From contig NC_022524.1 of assembly GCF_000473245.1 (NCBI RefSeq), positions 2,566,501 through 2,630,500 on the forward strand: a stretch of DNA of 64,000 nucleotides. Direction: 5' to 3'. Source of the DNA: Bacillus infantis NRRL B-14911. Lineage in GTDB: Bacteria; Bacillota; Bacilli; Bacillales; Cytobacillaceae. The translations under genes and the position numbers were made by a program. Under the pieces are notes generated by a model, which was not told the DNA's origin, did no database searches, and saw nothing but the letters and a program-made list of their open reading frames with translations. Below, one piece after another: positions 43,829 to 52,270 of this stretch (within the stretch, counting starts at the first letter, position 1; the number at the start of each line of letters is the position of its first letter).

Positions 43829-44410
43829 TCAAATGGTCGTGCTATGTAAAACTTCTGTTTCTCTTCCTGAATACTCCCTTTTCAATAAACCGTAAACTAT
43901 ATGATCTACATAATGATCATAGAGCCATTCTGCTTCTCGTATTAAGCCTTCTTCCGCGAAACCGAACCGCTCCGGTAAAGCCCGGCTTTTCATATTGCCG
44001 GAAGCAGCCCTTACTTCTATCCTGTTTAGACCTGCTTTTTCGAACCCATAGTCTACCAGGGCTGAAAATGCCTTGCTCATGATTCCTTTTCCCTGGTACT
44101 TCTCGCCAAGCCAGTAGCCGATTACGCCGATTTTGTGAAGCGTGCTGATTTCATTAAATCCTATCGTGCCGGCTATTTTCCCCTTGTAAATGATGGCCGC
44201 AGCCTGGGGATGCCCTCCATTCTTCTCAAACGCATTAAGAGAAGATTGAATAAAGCTGGCTGAATCTTCTGCTGTCCTGGTATAGTCCAGCCAGCCCAGC
44301 CACTGCTTTAAATATTCCTTTGACTCGATGGTTAAAATGAATAGCTCTTCTGCATCCTCAGGCTTATAAAGCCTAAGTGAGAACTCTTCATCCAAATCCA
44401 AATTAAACAT
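43829..44410 (-). CDS. RimJ/RimL-type GNAT acetyltransferase (YdaF-like)
   Basis: 193 residues. FSLRLYKPEDAEELFILTIE opening, IGYWLGEKYQGKGIMSKAFS motif A, then NRIEVRAASGNMKSRALPER and FGFAEEGLIREAEWLYDHYV, the RimJ/L family order. Such enzymes N-acetylate ribosomal proteins or small molecules. Monocistronic. Confidence 0.88.
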   Translation of the reverse strand: MFNLDLDEEFSLRLYKPEDAEELFILTIESKEYLKQWLGWLDYTRTAEDSASFIQSSLNAFEKNGGHPQAAAIIYKGKIAGTIGFNEISTLHKIGVIGYWLGEKYQGKGIMSKAFSALVDYGFEKAGLNRIEVRAASGNMKSRALPERFGFAEEGLIREAEWLYDHYVDHIVYGLLKREYSGRETEVLHSTTI

Positions 44411-44475
44411 GAATACTCCCCCTTTAAGTTTTCACTATTTTACCATAATTTCCATTACTAAATATATCTTCTAAT

Positions 44476-44509
44476 CAAAAAGGCTGACCATAAAAATGGC
44501 CAGCCTTTG
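44476..44509 (-). terminator. Terminator of mhqD
   Basis: Thirteen-bp stem AAAGGCTGGCCAT / ATGGTCAGCCTTT (one mismatch), TTTT loop, T-run. Confidence 0.88.
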
Positions 44510-44519
44510 TCAAATATCA

Positions 44520-45128
44520 TTATTTTACTTTGCTCCTATACCATTCTGCAGCAGCTTCCGCTTCCTGTGATGTCAGCTGATGCCCATAATTCTCCCAGTG
44601 CAGCTCAACATCTGCATTGGCGTCCTCCAGAAGAGATGTCAGTTCTTCTGATTCTGAAGACGGGCAGATCGGATCGTTTTTGCCGGCGGCGATGAAGACG
44701 GAGGTACCGGTCAGGTCAGGCAGCTCTACACCCCTTCTCGGCACCATCGGATGATGAAGGATTGCCCCCTTTAAGGCATCTTCATAGTGGAATAACAAAC
44801 TGGCAGCTATATTGGCACCATTAGAATAGCCGACGGCGAAGATATTGCTGCGGTCAAACTCATATTTGGCAGCTGCCTCATCCAGGAATTCATTCAGCTC
44901 ACTTGTGCGGAAAACAAGATCTTCTTCATCAAATACACCTTCCGATAATCTCCGGAAAAAGCGCGGCATCCCATTTTCCAGCACATTTCCCCTTACGCTC
45001 AGCACAGAGGCTTCTTCATCTATAATGACAGACAGCGGAATCAGGTCCCTCTCATTTCCCCCCGTCCCGTGTAAGAGCAGGAGAGTCGGTTTATCCGGAT
45101 TTGCACCCTTTCGAAAAATATGTTCCAT
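44520..45128 (-). CDS. mhqD: Carboxylesterase MhqD (alpha/beta hydrolase)
   Basis: 202 residues from ATG 45128; AAGGTGAT precedes it. Matches Bacillus MhqD along its length: LLLLHGTGGNERDLIPL, VRGNVLENGMPRFFRRL, catalytic Ser102 in GYSNG, Asp152 in GKNDPIC and His183 in YGHQLT. In B. subtilis the mhq genes answer to quinones and electrophiles through MhqR and neighbour the dioxygenase mhqO; here neither is adjacent, so mhqD stands alone. Hydrolyses carboxyl esters, likely in quinone detoxification. Confidence 0.9.
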   Translation of the reverse strand: MEHIFRKGANPDKPTLLLLHGTGGNERDLIPLSVIIDEEASVLSVRGNVLENGMPRFFRRLSEGVFDEEDLVFRTSELNEFLDEAAAKYEFDRSNIFAVGYSNGANIAASLLFHYEDALKGAILHHPMVPRRGVELPDLTGTSVFIAAGKNDPICPSSESEELTSLLEDANADVELHWENYGHQLTSQEAEAAAEWYRSKVK

Positions 45129-45360
45129 CCCTATCACCTTCCAAAATTATTAATTGTATTGATCTTTCTCTGATTTCCCCTATTTTTAGGGTATTTAACC
45201 TTCTGATTTTTATCTTTAATTCGAGATAATTTTAAGATGCTTCTCCCATAATGTCAACAGATGCGTATTCTCTCTATATTTCATTTGTAAAAATCCTCCA
45301 CTCTGATGCCTGGCACCATGTTATAATTTCCTATAGACAAGCTTAAAGGAAGTGTGCGTT

Positions 45361-46212
45361 TTGGCTGCTCAATCAACCGAACCTAAGAATTCATACAAAG
45401 ACCTTTCCTCTGATTGCGAAAGCTGCTTCGGCCTCTGCTGCGTGGCTCTCCCGTTTGCAAAGTCTGCAGATTTTGCCATAGATAAAAGCAGCGGTGCTCC
45501 CTGCCCGAATCTGCAGGATGACTACCGGTGCAGGACCCATGAAGCACTAAGAGAGAAAGGATTTAAAGGCTGCACTGTATACGAGTGTTTTGGAGCCGGG
45601 CAGAAGGTCTCGCAGCTCACTTACGCAGGCAGAGACTGGCGGAAAAACCCTGAGATGGCAACCGAGATGTTCGAGGTATTCCCTGTGATGCAGCACCTCC
45701 ATGAAATGCTTCTGTATCTGACAGAGGCACTTAGCCTGAAAGAAACACTTCCCCTAAAAGATGAACTTCAGTCTGCCTTGGACAGCATTAAGCTGCTGAC
45801 ATTGCTGGAGGCTAAGTCCATTATAAACCTCGATGTTCATGCACACAGAAGTATGGTCAGTGAATTGCTGAACAAAAGCAGTGAACTATACAGGAAAAAT
45901 GTCCCTTACAATAGGTCCCCTAAGGTAATGTCCAAATTGAAAAGAAGCAGTGATTTTATAGGTGCCTCTTTAAAAGGGGAAGATCTCAGAGGAGCCAGCC
46001 TGCGAGGGGCACTATTGATTGCAGTAAATCTGCAGAATGCCGATTTGCGCAAATGCGATTTGCTTGGCGCAGATTTAAGGGATGCCAATATTTGCGGAGC
46101 AGACCTGAGAGGATGCCTTTTTTTGACGCAGGCACAAGTGAATGCTTCTATGGGAAACCTTTCGACTAAGCTGCCACCCCCCCTTAAGATACCTGCCCAT
46201 TGGAGCAGGTAA
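45361..46212 (+). CDS. Pentapeptide-repeat protein with N-terminal Cys-rich (YkgJ-like) cluster domain
   Basis: 283 residues, TTG 45361 with AAAGGA about ten bases upstream (an earlier GTG is too close to the site). N-terminal Cys19-x2-Cys22-x3-Cys26-Cys27, then Cys48, Cys57, Cys71 and Cys76 resemble the C-x2-C-x-C-C metal/Fe-S cluster of YkgJ-type proteins. A helical middle (90-190) leads to a short pentapeptide repeat (about 195-255: DLRGASLRGALL, ADLRKCDLLGADLRDANICG) that folds as a right-handed beta helix. Such repeats can mimic DNA and bind gyrase, but most are of unknown role. Terminator overlaps the stop. Confidence 0.75.
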   Translation: MAAQSTEPKNSYKDLSSDCESCFGLCCVALPFAKSADFAIDKSSGAPCPNLQDDYRCRTHEALREKGFKGCTVYECFGAGQKVSQLTYAGRDWRKNPEMATEMFEVFPVMQHLHEMLLYLTEALSLKETLPLKDELQSALDSIKLLTLLEAKSIINLDVHAHRSMVSELLNKSSELYRKNVPYNRSPKVMSKLKRSSDFIGASLKGEDLRGASLRGALLIAVNLQNADLRKCDLLGADLRDANICGADLRGCLFLTQAQVNASMGNLSTKLPPPLKIPAHWSR

Positions 46213-46218
46213 TTTTTT
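46191..46218 (+). terminator. Terminator of pentapeptide-repeat gene
   Basis: ACCTGC / GCAGGT stem, 8-base loop, six T. Confidence 0.75.
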
Positions 46219-46309
46219 GCACAAGATGCAAAGTATAAAATTTTTGATTTAGTTTACATAATAATTTTATTGAAAACAAACTAAGGGAGATTCAGTTTTG
46301 TGAATTTCC

Positions 46310-46687
46310 CTATTGCCTGTATTCTGCATTATATGAATTCTCACCTGAATGGACAGACAGCAGTGTATCGGCATAGCCTACAAGACGATTGACAATTTCA
46401 TCACAAACAGCGTACACAAATTTATGCCTGCCTGCTATGCAAAGTGCCGGATCATCCCAAATAATCGTCGTATTGATGTTAAAATGCTTTGTATCGTATA
46501 TATTATAATGGATGATTGCCTTCCCTGCTGCTCCGCCCGTTTGCGGATCCTGGTATCCCGGCAGGAACACATACCATTCCTCAGCAGTAGGGGACCGGAA
46601 ATTTTTTGTGAATGATAGTCCTGCTATTGCGGTGCTGACTTCTTTCTTAGTCTCTTCATCCATTGCATCGATTAATTTATTGTTCAA
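46310..46687 (-). CDS. Conserved-looking 125-residue protein, unknown
   Basis: TTG start with AAGGAAGG eight bases upstream. Begins MNNKLIDAMDEETKKEVSTA; the middle (WYVFLPGYQDPQTGGAAGKA, FNINTTIIWDDPALCIAG) looks like a compact alpha/beta fold with two Cys. No signal or membrane helix. It follows the 52-residue zinc-ribbon gene by 30 bases on the same strand and is likely cotranscribed with it and perhaps RNase J. Function unknown. Confidence 0.55.
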   Translation of the reverse strand: MNNKLIDAMDEETKKEVSTAIAGLSFTKNFRSPTAEEWYVFLPGYQDPQTGGAAGKAIIHYNIYDTKHFNINTTIIWDDPALCIAGRHKFVYAVCDEIVNRLVGYADTLLSVHSGENSYNAEYRQ

Positions 46688-46717
46688 CCATTCTTCCTTC
46701 CTTCTATAACCAAATAA

Positions 46718-46876
46718 TCACTTTTGATGCCTGTGTGCCTTGCGGATGCATGAACGGCAAAAACCCATTTCATCTTCATATGGAAACCAGGACTCACAGT
46801 TCAAGCATCTTTTATACAGCACCCGGTCAATCAGCAGATCATAGCCGTAATAGGTTTTCAGCTTTTCAATCCTCAT
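46718..46876 (-). CDS. 52-residue zinc-ribbon protein
   Basis: ATG 46876 follows GGGAGG by seven bases. Begins MRIEKLKTYYGYDLLIDRVL and carries C24-x2-C27 (KRCLNCESWFP) and C40-x2-C43 (FCRSCIRKAHRHQ), a treble-clef or zinc-ribbon arrangement, with a basic tail. Its ribosome site lies in the 3' arm of a perfect 12-bp hairpin joining it to the RNase J gene upstream, suggesting controlled translation. Possibly a small RNA-binding or ribosome-linked factor; that is inference. Confidence 0.72.
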   Translation of the reverse strand: MRIEKLKTYYGYDLLIDRVLYKRCLNCESWFPYEDEMGFCRSCIRKAHRHQK

Positions 46877-46880
46877 GATT

Positions 46881-46925
46881 CAGCCTCCCTGCTTGAGCAT
46901 ATGGGCAATATATGCAGGGAGGCTG
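46881..46925 (-). promoter_or_regulatory. Perfect 12-bp inverted repeat masking the ribosome site of the zinc-ribbon gene
   Basis: On the minus strand CAGCCTCCCTGC (46925-46914) pairs exactly with GCAGGGAGGCTG (46892-46881) over 21 bases. GGGAGG in the 3' arm is the ribosome site of ATG 46876. No T-run follows, so it is not an ordinary terminator. Confidence 0.7.
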
Positions 46926-46946
46926 GGCGATGCAGCTTGGGCTTTT

Positions 46947-48614
46947 TTAAATCTCAATGATGATCGGCAGGATCATCGGCTTCCGTTTCGTTTCGGAGAA
47001 TAAATATTGCCCGACTGCTCTCTTGATTTTCTGCTTGGTGGAATTTCTTTGGTAGTAATTTTCCTGCCTTAGATCATTCACTGTACTTTTGACAATACTG
47101 TTCACTTTTCTCAGCAGATCATCAGATTCGCGCGTATAGACAAAGCCCCGTGATATAGTATCAGGCCCTGAAACAATTTTCCTTTCCTTCTTGCTGAAGG
47201 TGAAGACGATGACAAGCATTCCATCCTCTGACAGCTGCTTCCTGTCGCGGAGGACAACCTCGCCGACATCTCCAACACCCATTCCGTCAATAAGGGTATT
47301 GCCTGATGGCACCTCCCTGGTCTGGCGGGCTGTTCCATTTTCAATATCCACGACATCCCCGTTTTTCACAATAAATGTATGTCCCTCTTCTACACCTGCA
47401 GACTCAGCCAGCAGCCTGTGGTGATGAAGCATCCGGTATTCTCCGTGTATGGGAATGAAATACTTAGGCTTCATCAGAGTGAGCATCAGTTTGAGATCCT
47501 CCTGGTAGCCGTGGCCTGAAACATGCATTCCGGTTGAACTGCCAGAGCCGTATATGACATTTGCGCCAAGCATATAAAGATTGTCAATTATCTTGGTCAC
47601 ACCACGTTCATTCCCGGGTATAGGACCTGCTGCAAGAATGACCGTATCTCCCGGCAGCACTTCGGCATCCCTGAAATTATTCCTGGACAGCCGGGCAAGA
47701 GCGGCCATTGGCTCCCCCTGGCTTCCTGTACACAAAATACACACCTTTTCAGGAGGCAGCGAATCGGTATCCGATCCCTGGATCAGCATGCCTTCAGGTA
47801 TAGTCAGATAGCCTCGTTCCATTGCGACGCCTACTACATTGATCATGCTCCGGCCTAGAAGAGCCAGTTTGCGCCCCGTTTTGAAGCAGGCATCTGCCAC
47901 CTGCTGGACCCTGTTCACATTAGAAGCAAAGGTGGAAATGATGACCTTCCTCTCCGCCTTAACGAAAGCCTCCAGAATATGGTCACCAACAATTCTTTCG
48001 GACGGAGAAAAACCGGTCCGCTCCGCATTTGTACTTTCAGAAAGAAGAGCCAGCACACCGCTTGTCCCTAATTCCGCCATCTTATGGATATCCGCATACT
48101 GCTCATTCATAGGGGTCAGGTCGAATTTGAAATCGCCTGTATGGACGACCAATCCTTCCGGAGTTTGAAAAGCAATCCCGAGGCAGTCCGGTATGCTGTG
48201 GTTGACCTTGAAAAAGCTTGCCCTGATGCTGCCGAGTTCCAGAACAGTGTCAGAGTCAATCTGAATCAGTTCAGTATCAGCAAGAATCCCATGCTCCGTC
48301 AATTTCAGTTCAATCAGGCCCAGAGTAAACCTTGTTCCATAGACAGGGACATTCACCCTCTTCAGAAAATAGCCGATGCCTCCAATATGATCTTCATGCC
48401 CATGTGTAATAATCAAACCTTTTATCTTTGATCTGTTTTCTTCAAGATAAGAAATATCAGGAATGATTAAATCTATGCCCATCAGGCTTTCATCAGGAAA
48501 TTTCCCTCCGCAGTCGATGACTATGATATCATCACCGGATTGCAGAACATACATATTCTTGCCGATTTCATTTACGCCGCCAAGGGCGAAAATAGACACT
48601 GCACCTTCGTTCAT
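46947..48614 (-). CDS. Ribonuclease J family protein (probable third paralog)
   Basis: 555 residues from ATG 48614, AGGAGG upstream. Metallo-beta-lactamase core with H71-G-H-E-D-H76 (ITHGHEDHIGG), VVHTGDFKFD, beta-CASP SESTNAERTGFS and ILCTGSQGEPMAALARLSRN, then IPIHGEYRMLHHH and SRGFVYTRES. RNases J1 and J2 process and degrade mRNA and 16S rRNA 5' ends. The sequence differs from both J1 and J2 (for example GSGSSTGMHVSGHGYQEDL), so it may be a third RNase J with active-site His intact. It heads a possible operon with the zinc-ribbon and 125-residue genes. Confidence 0.92.
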   Translation of the reverse strand: MNEGAVSIFALGGVNEIGKNMYVLQSGDDIIVIDCGGKFPDESLMGIDLIIPDISYLEENRSKIKGLIITHGHEDHIGGIGYFLKRVNVPVYGTRFTLGLIELKLTEHGILADTELIQIDSDTVLELGSIRASFFKVNHSIPDCLGIAFQTPEGLVVHTGDFKFDLTPMNEQYADIHKMAELGTSGVLALLSESTNAERTGFSPSERIVGDHILEAFVKAERKVIISTFASNVNRVQQVADACFKTGRKLALLGRSMINVVGVAMERGYLTIPEGMLIQGSDTDSLPPEKVCILCTGSQGEPMAALARLSRNNFRDAEVLPGDTVILAAGPIPGNERGVTKIIDNLYMLGANVIYGSGSSTGMHVSGHGYQEDLKLMLTLMKPKYFIPIHGEYRMLHHHRLLAESAGVEEGHTFIVKNGDVVDIENGTARQTREVPSGNTLIDGMGVGDVGEVVLRDRKQLSEDGMLVIVFTFSKKERKIVSGPDTISRGFVYTRESDDLLRKVNSIVKSTVNDLRQENYYQRNSTKQKIKRAVGQYLFSETKRKPMILPIIIEI

Positions 48615-48640
48615 GCTCAAACCCTCCTATTCATTCAGCC

Positions 48641-48820
48641 CTAACTCGGCTGATTCCAGATTCTGTCCAGGTCCAATGGGACATACACCTTTTCTCCATT
48701 GATCTGCTTATGTACGATTGGCTGCTGGAAATAATGGTCCAAAGAGTATTCCTTGCCCTGATGCCTTGCTGTTATATTCTGCCCTAGCAGTTTTTCCAAT
48801 CGGGTCTCTGATTGATGCAT
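48641..48820 (-). CDS. 59-residue protein upstream of RNase J, unknown
   Basis: ATG 48820 (or 48823) follows AAGGGGGG. Begins MHQSETRLEKLLGQNITARH and ends DLDRIWNQPS; soluble. Ends 26 bases before the RNase J start on the same strand, so it may be cotranscribed with it. I do not recognise a domain. Confidence 0.6.
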   Translation of the reverse strand: MHQSETRLEKLLGQNITARHQGKEYSLDHYFQQPIVHKQINGEKVYVPLDLDRIWNQPS

Positions 48821-49030
48821 CATGATGCCCCCCCTTGTCAAAACCTTTTACATCGTTAATATGACCTGAACATGCTGATATTATTTCCATATATCAGTAA
48901 AAAACATATGCAGATAGAATCTGGACATACTGCAAATATTGTTTGGTCATTACACATAGATTTTGAAAGCATCCCCCGTGTATTGGAACGTCTGCTTTTT
49001 ATTATTATTATTCTAATTATTTATATCTCC

Positions 49031-49061
49031 AAAAAAAAGGCTGCTCCAATTAGGAGCAGTC
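49031..49061 (-). terminator. Terminator of the 150-residue membrane gene
   Basis: CTGCTCC / GGAGCAG perfect stem, five-base loop, eight T; overlaps the stop. Confidence 0.92.
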
Positions 49062-49502
49062 CTCATTCATAATACTCACATTCCTTGTTTCATTTTGGTT
49101 ATTCCGCCAAGTAAGCCAGCCGGCAATAAAACCTGCCAATATATTGGCAGACACGTAAATTAAGTATTCTCCCCATAAATCTTCGTTTTCTCTGAATTCA
49201 GCCAGGCTGGAAAAAACGATGAAGCCGACCAATATACCCCAGCCTATTGCCCATTTAAACAGATAAAGTGCCATACCTCTAGGCGCTTCTTTTTTCTGCC
49301 ACATGAGCAGACGCTGCTTTCTGGTTATATGACGCTCTTTATAGACCACCCAGGCTAGAATGGCCATTATTATGCCTGCTGTCAGCCGAATTGTAAAAGC
49401 AGCTGTACCCTGGTCAGCAGTGAAGGCTAAGAAGATTTTATAGAAAGATACTGACAATGAAAACAGCATCAATATAATTTTAAAAAACATCATGTTCAGC
49501 AT
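49050..49502 (-). CDS. Four-helix membrane protein, unknown
   Basis: 150 residues. Two N-terminal helices (MLNMMFFKIILMLFSLSVSF; FTIRLTAGIIMAILAWVVYK), a basic loop (KERHITRKQRLLMWQKKEAP), then two further helices (FKWAIGWGILVGFIVFSSLA; LIYVSANILAGFIAGWLTW). No domain recognised; start could be ATG 49493 instead. Divergent from the gene at 49590. Confidence 0.6.
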   Translation of the reverse strand: MLNMMFFKIILMLFSLSVSFYKIFLAFTADQGTAAFTIRLTAGIIMAILAWVVYKERHITRKQRLLMWQKKEAPRGMALYLFKWAIGWGILVGFIVFSSLAEFRENEDLWGEYLIYVSANILAGFIAGWLTWRNNQNETRNVSIMNEDCS

Positions 49503-49589
49503 CTCTCCGGGAGTGGATTTATTTGGCTGGGCAATATTAAGGAAAATTGTTTATAATGGCAATTGAATTCAATAACGGGAAGGTATCTT

Positions 49590-50015
49590 ATGTTATATCA
49601 AAAATTTCTTACAGCCATTGCAGTTTCCTTGATTTTTTCTCTATCTATATATCTGATAGGCTTTATAATAACAGGCCGGGAACCCCTGCTTGATACTTTG
49701 CTGGGACTTTTTCTTACCATTATGTTTTCGCTTGCCGGCACCTTGTTTTACGGTCTGCCTGTTTCCCTGCTTGCTTCTGCTCCAGCCGCTCTTTTTAAAG
49801 GGAATATTGCACTGCAGACATTATTTTCAGTCTTCATTTATGGTGCTTTTACTTTTCTGGCCTTTTTATTGGCGGAAGAGAATCTACTGCTAAGGGGTTC
49901 AGTCATCACCTGTTCAATATTGTTTTTCCTGCTGGATATCCTGTTTGACACCAGAAAGCGGCGATGGATTTTCTCCGTTTGGTCACGGAAAAATAAGAGA
50001 GCTGCTGAAAAGTAA
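49590..50015 (+). CDS. Four-helix membrane protein, unknown
   Basis: 141 residues from ATG 49590 with GGGAAGG six bases upstream. Helices near 1-35, 50-75, 85-105 and 115-130, then a basic C-terminal tail (DTRKRRWIFSVWSRKNKR). No family recognised. Convergent with the gene at 50059. Confidence 0.6.
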   Translation: MLYQKFLTAIAVSLIFSLSIYLIGFIITGREPLLDTLLGLFLTIMFSLAGTLFYGLPVSLLASAPAALFKGNIALQTLFSVFIYGAFTFLAFLLAEENLLLRGSVITCSILFFLLDILFDTRKRRWIFSVWSRKNKRAAEK

Positions 50016-50045
50016 ATCCCGATGCAGCATTCTTTTTATCATGAA

Positions 50046-50072
50046 TTTAAAAGGCCGCTCAAAGCCGCCTTT
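50046..50072 (-). terminator. Weak terminator at end of 50059-50712 gene
   Basis: AAAGGCGGCT / AGCGGCCTTT stem with one mismatch, followed by TTTT on the minus strand; overlaps the stop. Confidence 0.5.
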
Positions 50073-50712
50073 CCTTCCCCTCCGCCTCAATCACAATATT
50101 AATGTAGCTTCCTTCTCCGCTATCTGTATAATGGTCCATTCCCGAGACATCTATATCAGCTGTAAGTTCAATGAAACGCTCCTCATTTGGATCAAGATGT
50201 ATGCTGAAAGGACCTGCCTTATTCATAAGTGAAGCAAAAGGTATTTCAGTGTCGGGATAATCGCTAAACGATAGACTGAAATCAGCACCGCGGCTGCTAT
50301 AGTTTTTTAAGGGTACTGTACAGGTTCCATGCAAGTGTTTCCTTTCTCCCATTTCAAAAAGGCAAGTACTCAATTCTTTTTCATACTTTACTGCGTATAT
50401 CCCGCTTGCTGCTGTTCTTTGATACATATCTGCCAGGAATGGCGGCACCAGGGAAACAGCCAGAATAGCTGCCAGTATGGCCCGGCCCTTAAACATATCA
50501 AATGACTTGGCCAGCAGATAAAAGCTTCCAAGGAGCAATATAAGGACTAAGATACCTGGCAAATGAATTCCGCTTTCCAAAGTGACCGGTATATTGAAAA
50601 TGGTGAGTAAGCCCTCTCCGAGCGGATACTTATGAGGAAAGGGGAAATTCAAAACCATTACGGCACCCAGAAGGACGAGAGCCGCTGTAAACATTCTCTT
50701 ATTATTAATCAT
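50059..50712 (-). CDS. Membrane protein with C-terminal extracytoplasmic beta domain
   Basis: 217 residues, GGGGGA before ATG. Three helices (about 8-22, 50-68, 75-95) then a 120-residue domain rich in strands (LHGTCTVPLKNYSSRGADF; DPNEERFIELTADIDVSG) with a Cys pair, likely outside the cell. Immunoglobulin-like or intramembrane sensor folds fit. No family named. Confidence 0.55.
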   Translation of the reverse strand: MINNKRMFTAALVLLGAVMVLNFPFPHKYPLGEGLLTIFNIPVTLESGIHLPGILVLILLLGSFYLLAKSFDMFKGRAILAAILAVSLVPPFLADMYQRTAASGIYAVKYEKELSTCLFEMGERKHLHGTCTVPLKNYSSRGADFSLSFSDYPDTEIPFASLMNKAGPFSIHLDPNEERFIELTADIDVSGMDHYTDSGEGSYINIVIEAEGKERRL

Positions 50713-50907
50713 AAATGTCCCCCGCTGCGTTTATCATCTAATCTATATACGATTAAATAAGGAAAATGTTTCAATTCTGCCTTCTGTTTTCTCAGGCAGA
50801 TGCCTGCCTCTTGAGAGATGGTTCAATGTGAAGGCTGTTATGCTTTGCCAGAGGTTTTGTTGACCGCTATTGATTAAGGCTGTACTAAGCTATTTATGAG
50901 TACAATT

Positions 50908-51408
50908 TTAATACAAACTATTCCCCGCAGGATCTGCTGCATACTCCTCGAGCTTATGTTCCTCAATAAGCTCCAGATTCCTTTTATTACGGGCGTATTC
51001 CAATATATGTTCCTTCATATTTGGATAAAGGATAATTTTGTGAAGCTCTGATAGCTTTACCCACCTGACTCCTGTTTGCTGCGGATCCGGATTATCCGGC
51101 ATTTTAGCATGAGACCCTTCTTTTATTTTGCATTCAAACATCAGACAGAGTGAGTGTGTCTCACCGAACCTGCCTTCAGCTGTATGCGGAGCATATTCAT
51201 AAACAAATGCAAGCGGACCTGCTTCAACATCTATTGATGCCTCTTCCATTGCTTCCCTTCTGGCAGCTTCCTTGACCGTTTCTCCCGGTTCGGCGCCGCC
51301 TGCCGGCAGATTATAATGGAGGCCGTTTTCATCATTAAATTCAATCAGCAGGATTGAGTCATTTTCCATAATGACGGCTCCTGCCCTGACTCTTATATGG
51401 TGCGGCAT
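50908..51408 (-). CDS. Nudix hydrolase
   Basis: 166 residues from ATG 51408 (AAGGGGG upstream). Nudix box GGAEPGE-7-REAMEEASI with a slightly degenerate end (AS for LG). N-terminal MPHHIRVRAGAVIMENDSIL and NGLHYNLPAGG are typical. C-terminal extension (YARNKRNLELIEEHKLEEYA) is family-specific. Substrate unknown. Confidence 0.86.
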   Translation of the reverse strand: MPHHIRVRAGAVIMENDSILLIEFNDENGLHYNLPAGGAEPGETVKEAARREAMEEASIDVEAGPLAFVYEYAPHTAEGRFGETHSLCLMFECKIKEGSHAKMPDNPDPQQTGVRWVKLSELHKIILYPNMKEHILEYARNKRNLELIEEHKLEEYAADPAGNSLY

Positions 51409-51580
51409 ATTTTTCCCCCTTGATATAGGAATTACGATAATTCTTCTATTTTCTTCTCCTGTAGAATGTATTCGACACGCTGCTGCAATAATCATGCTTG
51501 ATTTGTGAGATTTGGCTTTTCTGATTGAGTGTTTCCTTTAGTGGATATAATGTTACTACTATTTGGGAGAGGCTTATCAT

Positions 51581-52093
51581 ATGTACCTTTTACTGGTTAT
51601 TCTTGTCTATATCTTATTTGCGGTCTATCTGGTCGACTGGAAGCGCTGGAATGAATTTTATCCGACTATCCAGTATTTCATCATCTGCAATCTTTTATAT
51701 AATTTCCTTTTCTATAATCATACTCTTTGGAGTTATCATGCAGTAACGGTTGACTGGCTTAACCACACGCTGATTGAATTAGCTTTCACTTTTTTTGTAC
51801 TGCCCGTTGTCTTAATGATCTACCTCCGGTTTTATCCTAAAGGCAAAAAGAGTTTTGCTTATATAGCCATATGGATCGCTTACTTCACGGCTCTTGAATA
51901 TGTCTTTTACAAAAAAGGGCTTTTTATCTATGAAAATGGCTGGAGTATCATATGGTCTGGAGTATTTAATATCATCCTTTTCACAATGATCAGGCTTCAC
52001 AGCAAAAAACCAAAACTGGCATTAGCCTTATCCCTGCCTATAATCATCATACTGCTATGCTTCTTTCACCCGGACTTAAAAGACTTAAAGTAA
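51581..52093 (+). CDS. CBO0543-type membrane protein (copy 3, divergent)
   Basis: 170 residues from ATG 51581 (GGGAGAGG eight bases upstream). Five helices; VDWKRWNEFYPTIQYFIICN and LRFYPKGKKSFAYIAIWIAY match the CBO0543 pattern seen twice at 2.7-5 kb but more distantly. Followed 17 bases later by a 30-codon membrane ORF on the same strand. Confidence 0.72.
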   Translation: MYLLLVILVYILFAVYLVDWKRWNEFYPTIQYFIICNLLYNFLFYNHTLWSYHAVTVDWLNHTLIELAFTFFVLPVVLMIYLRFYPKGKKSFAYIAIWIAYFTALEYVFYKKGLFIYENGWSIIWSGVFNIILFTMIRLHSKKPKLALALSLPIIIILLCFFHPDLKDLK

Positions 52094-52110
52094 AAATTGG
52101 GGTGCTGATA

Positions 52111-52203
52111 ATGGAACCAAACCCAATACCTACACCAGTTTTTCTGATTATGGTGATCTTCATCTACCTCTCCATGGCCATCTATCTCAACAGAAAAAAA
52201 TAA
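52111..52203 (+). CDS. 30-residue single-pass membrane peptide
   Basis: ATG 52111 after GGGGTG with six-base spacing. MEPNPIPTPVFLIMVIFIYL SMAIYLNRKK: proline-rich start, one helix and a basic end. It follows the CBO0543 gene closely and precedes an inverted repeat. Likely a genuine small gene; role unknown. Confidence 0.55.
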   Translation: MEPNPIPTPVFLIMVIFIYLSMAIYLNRKK

Positions 52204-52264
52204 CGTGCCAGGCACCTCACACGGACACTTTGCTGCATTTTGTCTATACAGAGTGCCTGACACG
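52204..52264. repeat. Inverted repeat CGTGCCAGGCAC ... GTGCCTGACACG
   Basis: Two 12-base arms (one wobble) 37 bases apart right after the 30-codon gene. The core TGCCAGGCA also occurs at 10087 and, as TGCCTGGCA, at 45307, suggesting a dispersed noncoding element. Confidence 0.6.
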
Positions 52265-52270
52265 GACTGT

